DNA of 64,000 nt from Planctomycetota bacterium (GTDB lineage Bacteria; Planctomycetota; Phycisphaerae; Phycisphaerales; SM1A02): assembly GCA_022574595.1 (NCBI GenBank), contig JACZRS010000002.1, positions 124,001 through 188,000 on the forward strand, given 5' to 3'. The notes under the pieces were generated by a model. That model made no database searches and was not told where the DNA came from. It worked only from the letters and a program-made list of their open reading frames with translations. Below, one piece after another: positions 42,789-52,603 of the stretch (its first letter is position 1; every line of letters begins with the position of its first letter). A program made the position numbers and the translations under genes.

Positions 42789-44495
42789 CTAATTATTGGG
42801 TTTAGCATCATCTTGAGATGATATGCTTGACGATCTCGAAACAGAAGCAGCAATTTGCTGGCGGCGGGCAGCTTTTACTGCTATTAACCCTATGAATCCA
42901 AACAGCACCAATGCAATTGCATAAATCACTCGCACACGTAACTCGGTTCGCAATACTAACGCAGCTAATGTCACCCCTACTAATGCAAATGCCACACCGA
43001 TCCCGTACATTGCAAACACAGCTCTCTTTACGCCTCCAAGCGCACGTTTTAGTTGATGATGAATGTGTTGATCATCAGCTGAGGACAAAGAAATTCCAGC
43101 CAACCATCGCCTGATAATGGCAAGCATTGCGTCCATAATGGGTATTGAAAAGACAATTAGTCCAGCAAATACAAGGTGAGTTTGCCCTTGTTCGCCTAGC
43201 ATTAGGATCACAACAACACAGAGATATCCAAGTAGTAAACTTCCCGAATCGCCAAGAAAAATAGATGCTGGACTAAAATTGTGAGGCAGGAAACCAAGGA
43301 CCACTCCCAATAAAGCCATGCACAATACTATACGAGCCCCGGTTAGCGTACCTGCATTTAGGGGCGTAGATACAACCCCAGTATTAGGGTTATAGCTAAG
43401 CGAATACCCTACGGGCATGTCAGGTTTTTCCTGCAAGTAACCTTCTTCTATTAGAGTGTCTATATCACGAGGCAATTCATCATTATTATTACTTAAGTAT
43501 CGTTGAACACTTGCGCGAACTAATTGCTTATTCGATCTTGCCAATTCATTGCGCTTATCAGCTGCGCTTACATCTCCACTGTCCGGATCATAGGTAATTA
43601 CCCAACCCAATGGAGCAGTTGGCAGGTTTTTGTGCGGTTGATTTTCGGTTAGTGCGTCAAGGTTCGGAGGAGGTAAGCCGTTGAGTTGTTGGTATTGATA
43701 GACATTAGTCTGTATTTCTATTGCCACGACCTGTGCTTCCGCTTCTTGTGCATCGACAGCTAAGTTTGCAGTAGGCGCAAGCAGGAGGCAAATAGCAAGC
43801 AACCCAACCGCAACAATCGCAACTACACCTGATAGTAAACCATCAAGACCATCAATGAAATTCGATGCATTGCATCCGCCCAGAACGAACAATGCTATCA
43901 AAACCGTACCCGTCCAATAGAACACGTGGCTGTTTAAGAGGTGCAAGGATCCCAGGGTAATAATCACATCATCTGGGCTTCCCATAAACGGCCTTAAAAC
44001 ACCTTCAGCAACGCGCACTCCAATATCATTTATTGCCAGGGCTGCTGCTGCGACTAATTGGCCAGCAATTTTCAGTCGAGGATCCCACCCCCAAAGATCA
44101 TCTGCTAAACCCGTAAACATGATCGCCACCATGCCCAGAACAATCGCAATCGGCAGCGGTCGGTAGCTAGTAGCGATATCTTCAATTTGCAGATAGCTTG
44201 TGGCAATTGCAGCTATTAGTCCAATAAATACAGCTATTCCCCCGAGTGATGCTACAGGATATGGGTGGGCTTTGCGCCCTGAATCCGGTTTATCAACTGC
44301 GCCCGCTGCAATTGCAGCCCGACGCACCAGGGGCGTACACAATAGCGTGACTAAGAAGGCAACTATAAAAATCAGCGCATAGCTATTAAGAAGATCCATC
44401 GCTGATACTGCGATAGATTGAGGTTCGCCAGATGAAAATACAATATCATCTTGGGAAAACTCCGTTAAATCTTGCTGTGCTAGTATCGCCAACAT
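42789..44495 (-). CDS. WecA/TagO-like undecaprenyl-phosphate glycosyl-1-phosphate transferase with inserted domain
   Basis: From ATG 44493-44495, overlapping the epimerase stop as TAATG, the product has 568 residues. It starts a glycan on undecaprenyl phosphate from a UDP-sugar. WecA/MraY motifs are present: GLADDLWGWDPRLK, NASNFIDGLDGLLSG, SPASIFLGDSGSLLLG and DDQHIHHQL. After the helix following NFIDGLDG there is an insert of about 135 residues (about 249-386) absent from normal WecA. By family topology it faces outside the membrane. It holds two similar units, each with a (N/D)LPxxxxxLxExG-like helix and a GWVITYDPDSGDVSA or GYSLSYNPNTGVVST strand pair, recalling GspG-type ends. Confidence 0.88.
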   Translation of the reverse strand: MLAILAQQDLTEFSQDDIVFSSGEPQSIAVSAMDLLNSYALIFIVAFLVTLLCTPLVRRAAIAAGAVDKPDSGRKAHPYPVASLGGIAVFIGLIAAIATSYLQIEDIATSYRPLPIAIVLGMVAIMFTGLADDLWGWDPRLKIAGQLVAAAALAINDIGVRVAEGVLRPFMGSPDDVIITLGSLHLLNSHVFYWTGTVLIALFVLGGCNASNFIDGLDGLLSGVVAIVAVGLLAICLLLAPTANLAVDAQEAEAQVVAIEIQTNVYQYQQLNGLPPPNLDALTENQPHKNLPTAPLGWVITYDPDSGDVSAADKRNELARSNKQLVRASVQRYLSNNNDELPRDIDTLIEEGYLQEKPDMPVGYSLSYNPNTGVVSTPLNAGTLTGARIVLCMALLGVVLGFLPHNFSPASIFLGDSGSLLLGYLCVVVILMLGEQGQTHLVFAGLIVFSIPIMDAMLAIIRRWLAGISLSSADDQHIHHQLKRALGGVKRAVFAMYGIGVAFALVGVTLAALVLRTELRVRVIYAIALVLFGFIGLIAVKAARRQQIAASVSRSSSISSQDDAKPNN

Positions 44496-45496
44496 TAGGC
44501 TAAAGACTCCGCAGATGAACGCTTGCATTTTATCTGCTTCGCTAAGTCATTTATGGTTTGCGTCAGAGGAGTAGTAGCTCTAAATCCAGTTGCGTTTTGG
44601 AGATGACTCAGATCTGGTTGGCGATTTTTGAGGTCATCAAAATCCGGGCCAAAGGCAACATCATAAGGAATATAGGCTATCTCAGATTGACTTGAAAGAG
44701 TTTTGCATACCAATTTCGCTAGTTCGCCGATTTCAATTTGCTCATCATTACCGATATTGAATACTTCACCCAGGCATTTTGGATTATCTAATAGTGTTGG
44801 AAGCAACTTAACAACATCACGCACATCGCAAAAGCACCGAGTTTGCCTGCCGTCGCCATACACTTCTATTTTCTTGTCCCCCAATGCAGCAGATACAAAT
44901 CTAGGCAGAACCATCCCGTATTGTCCAACTTGACGTGGCCCAACTATATTAAAAAACCGTGCGATCACAACTGGAAGATCATGCTCACGATTATGCGCAA
45001 GTGCTAAATGTTCATCTATTGATTTTGAACATGCGTAGGCAAATCGGGTTTGACTCGGTGGCCCGTAGGTAACGTCATCTTTTTCATTAAACGGTGTCTT
45101 TGTCGATTTGCCATATACCTCTGAGGTAGAGGCAATTAAAATTGGCGTTGATGCAGAAGATGCGAACTCCAGGATTGCTGAAGTTTCCAGCACATTGGTG
45201 TGGATGGTGTGAATTGGATCTTCAACCACCAAACGAACACCCACCGCAGCCGCAAGGTGATAAATGCTGTGAAACTGAGCAGGATCGAGATTGTTAATGG
45301 CTTGGCCAACCTTAGCATTGATAATCGTGAGATTATCACGAGGCAGATCATCAAGGTTAGATAGACGCCCAGTAGATAAATTATCAATAACCGTAACGCA
45401 TTCACCGCGCGATAGGAGCTGCGCTACAAGGTGAGAACCTATGAACCCTGCACCGCCGGTCACCAATGTAACTCGCGTTTTTGATTTCCGACTCAT
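44495..45496 (-). CDS. NAD-dependent sugar-nucleotide epimerase/decarboxylase
   Basis: A 333-residue extended short-chain dehydrogenase. TGGAGFIGSHL binds NAD, IASTSEVYG supplies Ser/Thr, and YACSKSIDE is the YxxxK catalytic motif. The R-containing RQTRCFCDVRDVV block and lack of a membrane segment fit UDP-glucose 4-epimerase or UDP-glucuronate decarboxylase types. Which reaction it performs cannot be decided here. It feeds the sugar donor for the exopolysaccharide and is coupled to the WecA-like gene by TAATG. Confidence 0.88.
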   Translation of the reverse strand: MSRKSKTRVTLVTGGAGFIGSHLVAQLLSRGECVTVIDNLSTGRLSNLDDLPRDNLTIINAKVGQAINNLDPAQFHSIYHLAAAVGVRLVVEDPIHTIHTNVLETSAILEFASSASTPILIASTSEVYGKSTKTPFNEKDDVTYGPPSQTRFAYACSKSIDEHLALAHNREHDLPVVIARFFNIVGPRQVGQYGMVLPRFVSAALGDKKIEVYGDGRQTRCFCDVRDVVKLLPTLLDNPKCLGEVFNIGNDEQIEIGELAKLVCKTLSSQSEIAYIPYDVAFGPDFDDLKNRQPDLSHLQNATGFRATTPLTQTINDLAKQIKCKRSSAESLA

Positions 45497-45546
45497 ATTT
45501 GCAAATATCCGAGATCAACAGTTCATCGGCTCTTTGAAAGTAAATG

Positions 45547-47739
45547 TTAGGACGATGCTCCTGAACCGTAGCTGGCCATGACTGCATAGTTCTTCTTGAA
45601 GTATCCACCCGCCGTTCCGCGAGGTCGGTTTAGAACTACGCCTAGAAGTTCACACTGAGCATCGTTGAGTTGATGCACTAGTCTAGCAATTAAACCGCGC
45701 TGTTCACGATACGCTCTAACCACAAGAACCGCAGCATCAACCTTATTCGCTAGCACCATAGCATCGCCTGCAACAACTGCTGGCGGTGCATCGATGAATA
45801 TAACATCGTACTGATTACGCAATTCAGCCAGGATGGAATCGACTTGTCCATTACTTAGTCGTTCAAACACTCGGTTGGCAGCAGTTCCAGCTGGGATAAC
45901 ATCAATTCCATATTCAGTATTGATAATGGTGTCTTTAAGAGTGTTAGCTTTGATCAAGAGATCGCCAAGCCCAGGCCCATCGCCAGAAACTCCCATGGCT
46001 TGGGCTAATCGTGGGCGTCTGAAATTGGCGTCTACTACAACAACTTTAAGACCAGAAGCCATTGCTGTAGCTGCGAGATTGGTTATAACAGAAGTTGTAC
46101 CCGCTTCGGGCAAGCCTCCTAATATAAGTAATGTTTGATGTGCTGATCGATTCATTCCTTTTTGTATAAGCCCTGACGCTTGTCGGAATGACTCAGCAAG
46201 AACACTATTTGGGCATCGCCTCACAACTAGCTCTGCTTCCTCTGACTTGCAGGGATCTTCGACAAGATCGGGGATAACACCAAGCACTTTAGCTGAAGGC
46301 ACCATTTCAATATCAGCTGCACTCTTAACGCGCTGATCCGTCATTTCACGTAGGAAGATTAGACCAACCACAGTACCTAGCAAAAGGATTGCAGTAAAAG
46401 GAACAACAAGCTCGAACTTCGGGAAAGAACGTTCGCGTGGCTCTAGCGCAGCTAAAGCAAGTCGCACTCGTCGAGCATCGGTGCGTAGTTGTAACATTTG
46501 AACTTGGTTAATATTTTGCACAATCGCATCACGCTGCGCTTCTAATAGATCGCGTCTGTCTTCCATGGATCGGTATTTGGACATATCAGCTGCAAGTTCG
46601 CGCAACTGCGCCTCACCATTCTTGTATTCTTCAGTGAACTGCTCAAGCATGTTGTCCAAGTTTGTAATCTGGTTATTGTAAGTCTTCAACTCAGCCTGCA
46701 AGTTGGAGGTCATAGTCTCTTTGATTTTGGCTTCGTATTCAGCTTCCAATGCGCGCAGAGAGCTTTGAGCTTTGAGGATCATTGGATGGTCATAGTCTCT
46801 ATATTTTTCCTTCAATTCGCGCAAAGCTGTCTTGGTATCGATAATGCCTTGATCGTGAGCGCGAACCGCAAAATCAAATTCTGCCAGTTTGCGATCTTCC
46901 TCGGTAGGCATGATCGTACCTTCTAATTTTGCAGATGTTTGATCTCGTGAACTTACTAATAAAGAGTACATAGATTCGTCCTCAGCAATTTGTAATGCCA
47001 ATTCTGTCACTGTGATCGCAAGTTGATTGGCGCGAGGATCATCTATATTGGTAATACTTTTTTCTCGGATAAAAGTTTCGATCAGTTGTCCGAGATCGTC
47101 CAGGTTGCGTGATATTTCAGTAAGCTGCGATTTAAAGACATCCAAGCTTTGGTTAAATGTTATTTTGTCTAAATTGCTTCGCTTATTGATATATGCGTTA
47201 GTAACAGCTGTTAGAATAATTGGAACATCCGCAGCATATCTTGCTGACCATTTGATTCTAAACAGATAGCTACCCGGAATTAGAGCAGTACGTAAGTCTT
47301 CCTGAAGCTCATCCACCGCCTCATCGTACTCACCTAGGAAGTTCTCATTAAACCACTTTGTCTCCAAGACTGATGGATCTTTAACAGCATCATCAAGTAC
47401 CTCTCTGCTGACAATCAAGTACATTTCTGTTGTTGCAAGACGCACAACAGTGTCTTCATCATTAATGTCACGGGTAGTAGTATCACTACCTTCTTCTAGC
47501 CCCGCACGGATCTCAAATAAGGCTTCTGCCGTATATAGCGGTGAAAATTTATTAAGTAAGAAGAAGGCAACAACACCAAGGACTGTGCCAGCAACGGCTG
47601 TACCTATGATCAAAACCAGGTGTCGGCGAAGAACTCGAAAAGGATCCAGCGTATGTACAACCGTCGCACTTGGCGCTGTCCTTATTCGAGGATCAGGAGT
47701 CCGAGGTAGAGGAGCACGCGAGGGTGAGACCGTTGTCAT
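45547..47739 (-). CDS. Wzc-like polysaccharide co-polymerase with degenerate kinase P-loop
   Basis: The 730-residue product has the Wzz part (membrane helices about 41-63 and 445-463, coiled-coil periplasmic region 190-435) fused to a BY-kinase-like cytosolic domain (about 500-710). Walker A' VVVVDANFRRP (566-576) and Walker B VIFIDAPP are intact. The Walker A sequence is GGLPEAGTTS (541-550), with Thr in place of the invariant Lys. The tail has only three tyrosines (713, 718, 724). It probably sets chain length and works with Wza. Kinase activity is doubtful from sequence. Confidence 0.88.
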   Translation of the reverse strand: MTTVSPSRAPLPRTPDPRIRTAPSATVVHTLDPFRVLRRHLVLIIGTAVAGTVLGVVAFFLLNKFSPLYTAEALFEIRAGLEEGSDTTTRDINDEDTVVRLATTEMYLIVSREVLDDAVKDPSVLETKWFNENFLGEYDEAVDELQEDLRTALIPGSYLFRIKWSARYAADVPIILTAVTNAYINKRSNLDKITFNQSLDVFKSQLTEISRNLDDLGQLIETFIREKSITNIDDPRANQLAITVTELALQIAEDESMYSLLVSSRDQTSAKLEGTIMPTEEDRKLAEFDFAVRAHDQGIIDTKTALRELKEKYRDYDHPMILKAQSSLRALEAEYEAKIKETMTSNLQAELKTYNNQITNLDNMLEQFTEEYKNGEAQLRELAADMSKYRSMEDRRDLLEAQRDAIVQNINQVQMLQLRTDARRVRLALAALEPRERSFPKFELVVPFTAILLLGTVVGLIFLREMTDQRVKSAADIEMVPSAKVLGVIPDLVEDPCKSEEAELVVRRCPNSVLAESFRQASGLIQKGMNRSAHQTLLILGGLPEAGTTSVITNLAATAMASGLKVVVVDANFRRPRLAQAMGVSGDGPGLGDLLIKANTLKDTIINTEYGIDVIPAGTAANRVFERLSNGQVDSILAELRNQYDVIFIDAPPAVVAGDAMVLANKVDAAVLVVRAYREQRGLIARLVHQLNDAQCELLGVVLNRPRGTAGGYFKKNYAVMASYGSGASS

Positions 47740-47800
47740 TGTTCTTTCCTTAACATCTGTATCTAGGATCGGCGGGAAGCAACCAACCGATCACATTACT

Positions 47801-50800
47801 TTATCGATTCCTTGCTTTAGCTATATCGGCTGCTAGACGAGAAATATCAGCTTTTGTCTGGGGATCAGGATCTAATTCTGCAGCTCGATTCAAACGAACC
47901 TGTGCATTGTCTAAGCGGCCTTGCTTAAAGAATACACTAGCCAAATGATAGACATTACCAGCAGATTCACGCAGTTTTACGCTTTCTCGCAGCTCGTCCT
48001 CAGCCAGTGAGTACTGATTGAGCAGATAATAAGTCCACCCCAGCGTGTCGAGGATATTCGGAGCACCAGGACTGATAGCTTTTGCCTTCTGAGCAAATGG
48101 GAGTGCCTCGGTTGGCTTATTGAGAAATTCCCCTTTTACATACGCAGTATTATTAAGCGCTGCTAATTGAATTGGGTTGTATTTGAGTGCATCGACAAAG
48201 GCACTATCAGCACCTTCATAATCTTGGCTTTGAATTTTGTAATTCCCGAGATTTATGAGCAAGATCGCTTTTAAGTAAACGTGGTCAGCAGGACATTTTG
48301 ATATTGCTAATTGCTGCAATTCTAATGCGCGGCTTAGTCCTTCATCTCCTAATCTTATCCATGCGCGAGCTGTCAAGTCCAAGCAATAGGCACTTGGAAC
48401 ATCGTTGGATACTTCATTTACAAATTTCTCAATCGCAATTGGCCCATCTTCTGCAAATACTACATTTAACGCTATGAACCACATATCAAGCGCATTGAGA
48501 TCTTCTTGTTGATCAGCAGAGCTTGATGTGAAATCGTTATATCCCAGACGCAGTTGCTCCAGCGCCTGATCACGCTGACCATTTCCGTAAAGCGCCCGGG
48601 CTAGCAAGCTGCGAATTTTGATATTACCTTCGAGGAATTTCCTGCCGTCGCTATTGAAAAATGCTACTATTTCTGCATATTGAGTCTTGGGAACTTGAAG
48701 CAATACCCTCGTTACTCTTATTAGCCTCTCAGAAGATGGCTTAAGTCGGAAAGCTTCGCTATATGCTAGTGCTGCTTCCTCGAAGTTACCCTGCTTTGAA
48801 TGTAATTCACCTTTTTTAGTATGCCAAGCTATGAGGATTGGATTTCTTTCTAAAGCCTCATTTACAACGCTTAGAGCAGAGCTGTATTCTCTTTGATTTT
48901 CATATAGTTTAACAAGATTAAATCTGGCTCTAACATCATCAGGCGTTTGTTTGAGCAGTCGCTTCAGTTCACCAATAGCTCCTTGAACATCACCCATTTC
49001 AAGCAGAATTTCGGTACGCACATAGCTTGTGGCGCTTGCGTGAGATCGAACTTCATCGGCTTCATTCAATTTGAGTCTGGCATCGCTTAGCAGAGCCCCT
49101 TTACCTGTACGGCGATATTCATTTAAGTAGCTTCGAGCCTGCTGAACGTATGGCCTGATATCTCCTGGATAAAGAATCAGCGCTTCATCCAAAATACTTC
49201 TTTGCTGTTCATATTTGCTATTAGCTGCTAATTCGCCTTGGGTTTTATAAATTTGATTTGCTTCGAGGCCTGCGATTGATGCAGCGAGCATCATTGTAAG
49301 TAAGTCATCTCCATCCTGCTGCATTATTTCATCAAGTAAATCAGAAGCTTTCTCCAGCATTAATTGATTTGCATAACACTCAACAAGTTTAAGTGATGTT
49401 TCTCTATCAGGTTTGGCTTTTATTAATTCAACGTACAAGTCAGTAGCTTGCTTATATGCGTGTTTTGAGTAGTAGAAATTCGCCAATGTCGTATCAGCTT
49501 CACGTTTTTCATCTGATTGATATTCTTTACCTTCTTCAAGTATTGAAACAGCACCTTCTAATTGATCGGTTGCAATTCGATACTCGCCGATGGCTATGTA
49601 CATTTCAACTGTTCTTTGCGATTGGTCATGCACTTGCAGGAAATCTGTCAGAATTTTTTCGCCTTGGGTTATCTTGCCTTGAACTCTTAACAGCGATGCC
49701 CGCAGTAATGCGATTTCAAGGATGTCGCCTCGTTGAGCTTGAATTGCATCGACGATCTTGTTGGACTCTAGGAGCCATTGCGTAGATTCATCTTGAATCA
49801 TTTGGGTTCGCTGTTGGGGAGATAATCTAAACCAGCGTCCCGAACTGTACTTGGGCAATCCATTTTCATCAAGAACATGCTCGTATGTCGGTTCGGTTCT
49901 AACAAGTAGAACAGCAAGTTGCATTGCGTTAGGCCAATTATGTGGTTTACGCTTGAACATTTGGCGCCGTTCTCGGATCGCAAGCGGAAGATTTCCGATT
50001 GATGCTTCTAATCGAAGCCAGCGATTTTTTATCGATTGATTGCGATTCATTAAACTTTGGCTAGAACGAAGCACTCTTAGCGCACTAGTATTTTTACCAA
50101 TTCTTTCAAGAAGACTCACATACCATTGGACAACGATTAGATCATTAGGATCACGTTCATATGCTTCAGAATAGGTACGTTGCGCTTGCCGGTAATTTCC
50201 TAGTGATTCATAGGCACGGCCAAGCAATCGCCAAGCGTGCGATTCGTAGGGTTTGAGCTCAGTTGCTGATGTTAGTGTTTGAACTGCCTGTTCAAATAGC
50301 TCACGCGACAATTCATAACGCCCTCTAAAAAGTAAACCCTGTGCTTGATCTGCGTTAGTGGTTTTTGCACGCTCTATTATTTTTTCAGCAGACTCCCAAT
50401 CTTCTTTCACGAGTGATTGGGTTAAAAGATATTCAAGAATGACTCGATGGTCGGGATCAAGTTCATTTGCGTGTGTTAACGCAAGCTGCCCTTCACTACG
50501 CGTTCTGTCCGCTTGTTCTTGCAGATAAACAGCTTCTTCATCATTACCATCTTCTTTGGATTTCTCAGCCAGTTCACTAAGCCGATCTGCACGACGCAGA
50601 AGTTCAACAGCAAGTCTCACCGTTTGTTGAGGCTCGGTTGGATAAGAAATCTTAAGCGCAAGTTTAAATCGCTCGAGTGGATCATCTACACCGATTGTAG
50701 ATTTTAGAATACGAAGACTTTGGTTATCAGGTTGAATCTTTATAGCCCGATCCAAATATTCTCGTGCTAACTCAAGCTTTTCAGCTCTTAATTCGATAAC

Positions 50801-52579
50801 AGCAAGTACATAGAGCAATCGAACATCGTCGCCATTTTCATCAAGGGCGTTAAGTAATGTGATGCGCGCGCTGTCATATTCACCGGCATCGATTGCTTGT
50901 CTTGCTTCTTCTACAGCAATAAGAATGTCGTCAGTATCTATCCCTATACTGTGTAGACGCGCATCATCAATGCTCTTTGCAAGCTGCAGAACTAGCTCAT
51001 CATCCGGATATCGACTTAGCGCTTGGTTAATTGTTTCAGAAGCATCACTAATACGCATAAGCTTCAACTGAAGCCCGGCTTTTTTCCTAAGTAGATAAAG
51101 ATTGCCTGGTCGCAAATCCATGGCAGTATTCAAACGATCAATTGCTGCGCCTTCTTGTCCTATCAGTTCCAGAACTTGTGCTGAATACAAGAGAACTTCA
51201 TAATCATTGAATGACAAGAAACCCAGGCACTTCTCAAATTTTTCAGCAGCAGCATGGTAATTGCCTTGTGCATATGCAATTTTCCCATCAGCTCTTAGAA
51301 GTAATGGCAGTGTATCTGGATCAGGAACGAGCTCGGCAAGTCGTAAACGCGCTTGCTTCATTGTTAGCAATCTAGAAATTTTCTCTTGCTCGTCGCCCTT
51401 TTCCCAACGCTTAAATTCGCAATCTACAACTAAGCTTGCACTACGAATCTGTAGCATTAGTAAATGACGCGAAAGCAAGCCCACAGCCACTGGCTGGGCA
51501 TCAATTATTTGGTTGGATAATTCATTTGATTCATCATACTTATCAGCAAGAAATAATAAATCCGCAAGCATGAAGCGATGCAGATAAGTGAAGGGCTTAT
51601 CCTTTATGTACTGTTGAAGTATTTCTATACCGCGATCAACGCCTTTCACGCGATCCATATTCCTAATCGCGTTAGATATATCTAATAAGTGAAGTGGATC
51701 AGATGAATCAGTTGCCCAATCGATCATTTCATCAATTGCTTGAGTGATCTTTTCATCTGTAGCATTATTGTCACCGTCGGCCTTAAGCTGTATTAACCTG
51801 GCTGCATATAGCTTTGCAACTTCCGGACCCGGGGAAATTTCCGGGCGCTCGGCTACGGCATCTTGGGCTAGCTTTATGCAGTCATCAGCTTCTTTTATCA
51901 GTCCTTCCGCAATTACAGTGTTGCCTTCATCTCGTTCTCGGTAAGCCTCCGATAGAAGAATTTGCACTCTTCCCGCCCAGCCTTTGTCACTATCAGGCAC
52001 TGCTTTTAAGAATGTAGTCAGATACTCACCAGATGCTTGCAATTCCTCACGTGTGGGCAAAGGACTCTTTCGAGTAATTGATAAGCCCAAGTACAAATCT
52101 GCATAAACATGCTTGGGATCGCTTTGGGGAACACTCACTTTCATTGCGCTCGCAGCATCATATAAATCACCCCAGTATCTCGGGCTCTCCATCAGTCTTG
52201 CGCGTGAGTAAAGCTCTTTTAAGTACTCCAGGTGTCTATCAGAAGAGGTCGGCTCATATCTGATCTTGTGATTGAAAACGCCTAAGTACTTGGCGTAGTA
52301 CTCTAGTGCTTGGCTTGGCGTAGCTGGATGAATTTTTAACAGCGCTTCTTCGTACTTAGCCAGATACGAGAGATTGGATCTATCTTTATTAAGAGCTCGG
52401 CCGTATTCATTTAAGGCATCTATATATTCCCCTTGCGCCATCAATTCATCACCAGCTGTAATATGCCGCTGCGTATTTGCTCTATATGCCAGAAAACCCA
52501 GGCCACCCAAAATAACCACTACGATCATACTGATGACCGCAAATTTGAATGCAAATTGTGTGTTAAATCTAGCTGCCAT
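47801..52579 (-). CDS. Giant TPR protein of the exosortase/exopolysaccharide operon
   Basis: The 1592-residue protein has one N-terminal membrane helix (about residues 12-31, VISMIVVVILGGLGFLAY) and then TPR units almost end to end (ITAGDELMAQGEYIDALNEY, NLVKLYENQREYSSALSVV). Some central stretches are less regular. It would be anchored by the N-terminus with the repeats outside the cytosol. PEP-CTERM loci often encode a TPR protein (PrsT) beside the exosortase and export genes. This one is larger and I call it only a positional analogue. The gene lies between epsI and the wzc-like gene. Confidence 0.85.
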   Translation of the reverse strand: MAARFNTQFAFKFAVISMIVVVILGGLGFLAYRANTQRHITAGDELMAQGEYIDALNEYGRALNKDRSNLSYLAKYEEALLKIHPATPSQALEYYAKYLGVFNHKIRYEPTSSDRHLEYLKELYSRARLMESPRYWGDLYDAASAMKVSVPQSDPKHVYADLYLGLSITRKSPLPTREELQASGEYLTTFLKAVPDSDKGWAGRVQILLSEAYRERDEGNTVIAEGLIKEADDCIKLAQDAVAERPEISPGPEVAKLYAARLIQLKADGDNNATDEKITQAIDEMIDWATDSSDPLHLLDISNAIRNMDRVKGVDRGIEILQQYIKDKPFTYLHRFMLADLLFLADKYDESNELSNQIIDAQPVAVGLLSRHLLMLQIRSASLVVDCEFKRWEKGDEQEKISRLLTMKQARLRLAELVPDPDTLPLLLRADGKIAYAQGNYHAAAEKFEKCLGFLSFNDYEVLLYSAQVLELIGQEGAAIDRLNTAMDLRPGNLYLLRKKAGLQLKLMRISDASETINQALSRYPDDELVLQLAKSIDDARLHSIGIDTDDILIAVEEARQAIDAGEYDSARITLLNALDENGDDVRLLYVLAVIELRAEKLELAREYLDRAIKIQPDNQSLRILKSTIGVDDPLERFKLALKISYPTEPQQTVRLAVELLRRADRLSELAEKSKEDGNDEEAVYLQEQADRTRSEGQLALTHANELDPDHRVILEYLLTQSLVKEDWESAEKIIERAKTTNADQAQGLLFRGRYELSRELFEQAVQTLTSATELKPYESHAWRLLGRAYESLGNYRQAQRTYSEAYERDPNDLIVVQWYVSLLERIGKNTSALRVLRSSQSLMNRNQSIKNRWLRLEASIGNLPLAIRERRQMFKRKPHNWPNAMQLAVLLVRTEPTYEHVLDENGLPKYSSGRWFRLSPQQRTQMIQDESTQWLLESNKIVDAIQAQRGDILEIALLRASLLRVQGKITQGEKILTDFLQVHDQSQRTVEMYIAIGEYRIATDQLEGAVSILEEGKEYQSDEKREADTTLANFYYSKHAYKQATDLYVELIKAKPDRETSLKLVECYANQLMLEKASDLLDEIMQQDGDDLLTMMLAASIAGLEANQIYKTQGELAANSKYEQQRSILDEALILYPGDIRPYVQQARSYLNEYRRTGKGALLSDARLKLNEADEVRSHASATSYVRTEILLEMGDVQGAIGELKRLLKQTPDDVRARFNLVKLYENQREYSSALSVVNEALERNPILIAWHTKKGELHSKQGNFEEAALAYSEAFRLKPSSERLIRVTRVLLQVPKTQYAEIVAFFNSDGRKFLEGNIKIRSLLARALYGNGQRDQALEQLRLGYNDFTSSSADQQEDLNALDMWFIALNVVFAEDGPIAIEKFVNEVSNDVPSAYCLDLTARAWIRLGDEGLSRALELQQLAISKCPADHVYLKAILLINLGNYKIQSQDYEGADSAFVDALKYNPIQLAALNNTAYVKGEFLNKPTEALPFAQKAKAISPGAPNILDTLGWTYYLLNQYSLAEDELRESVKLRESAGNVYHLASVFFKQGRLDNAQVRLNRAAELDPDPQTKADISRLAADIAKARNR

Positions 52580-52603
52580 GCGTAGTCTCGTAATACCGGA
52601 TTA

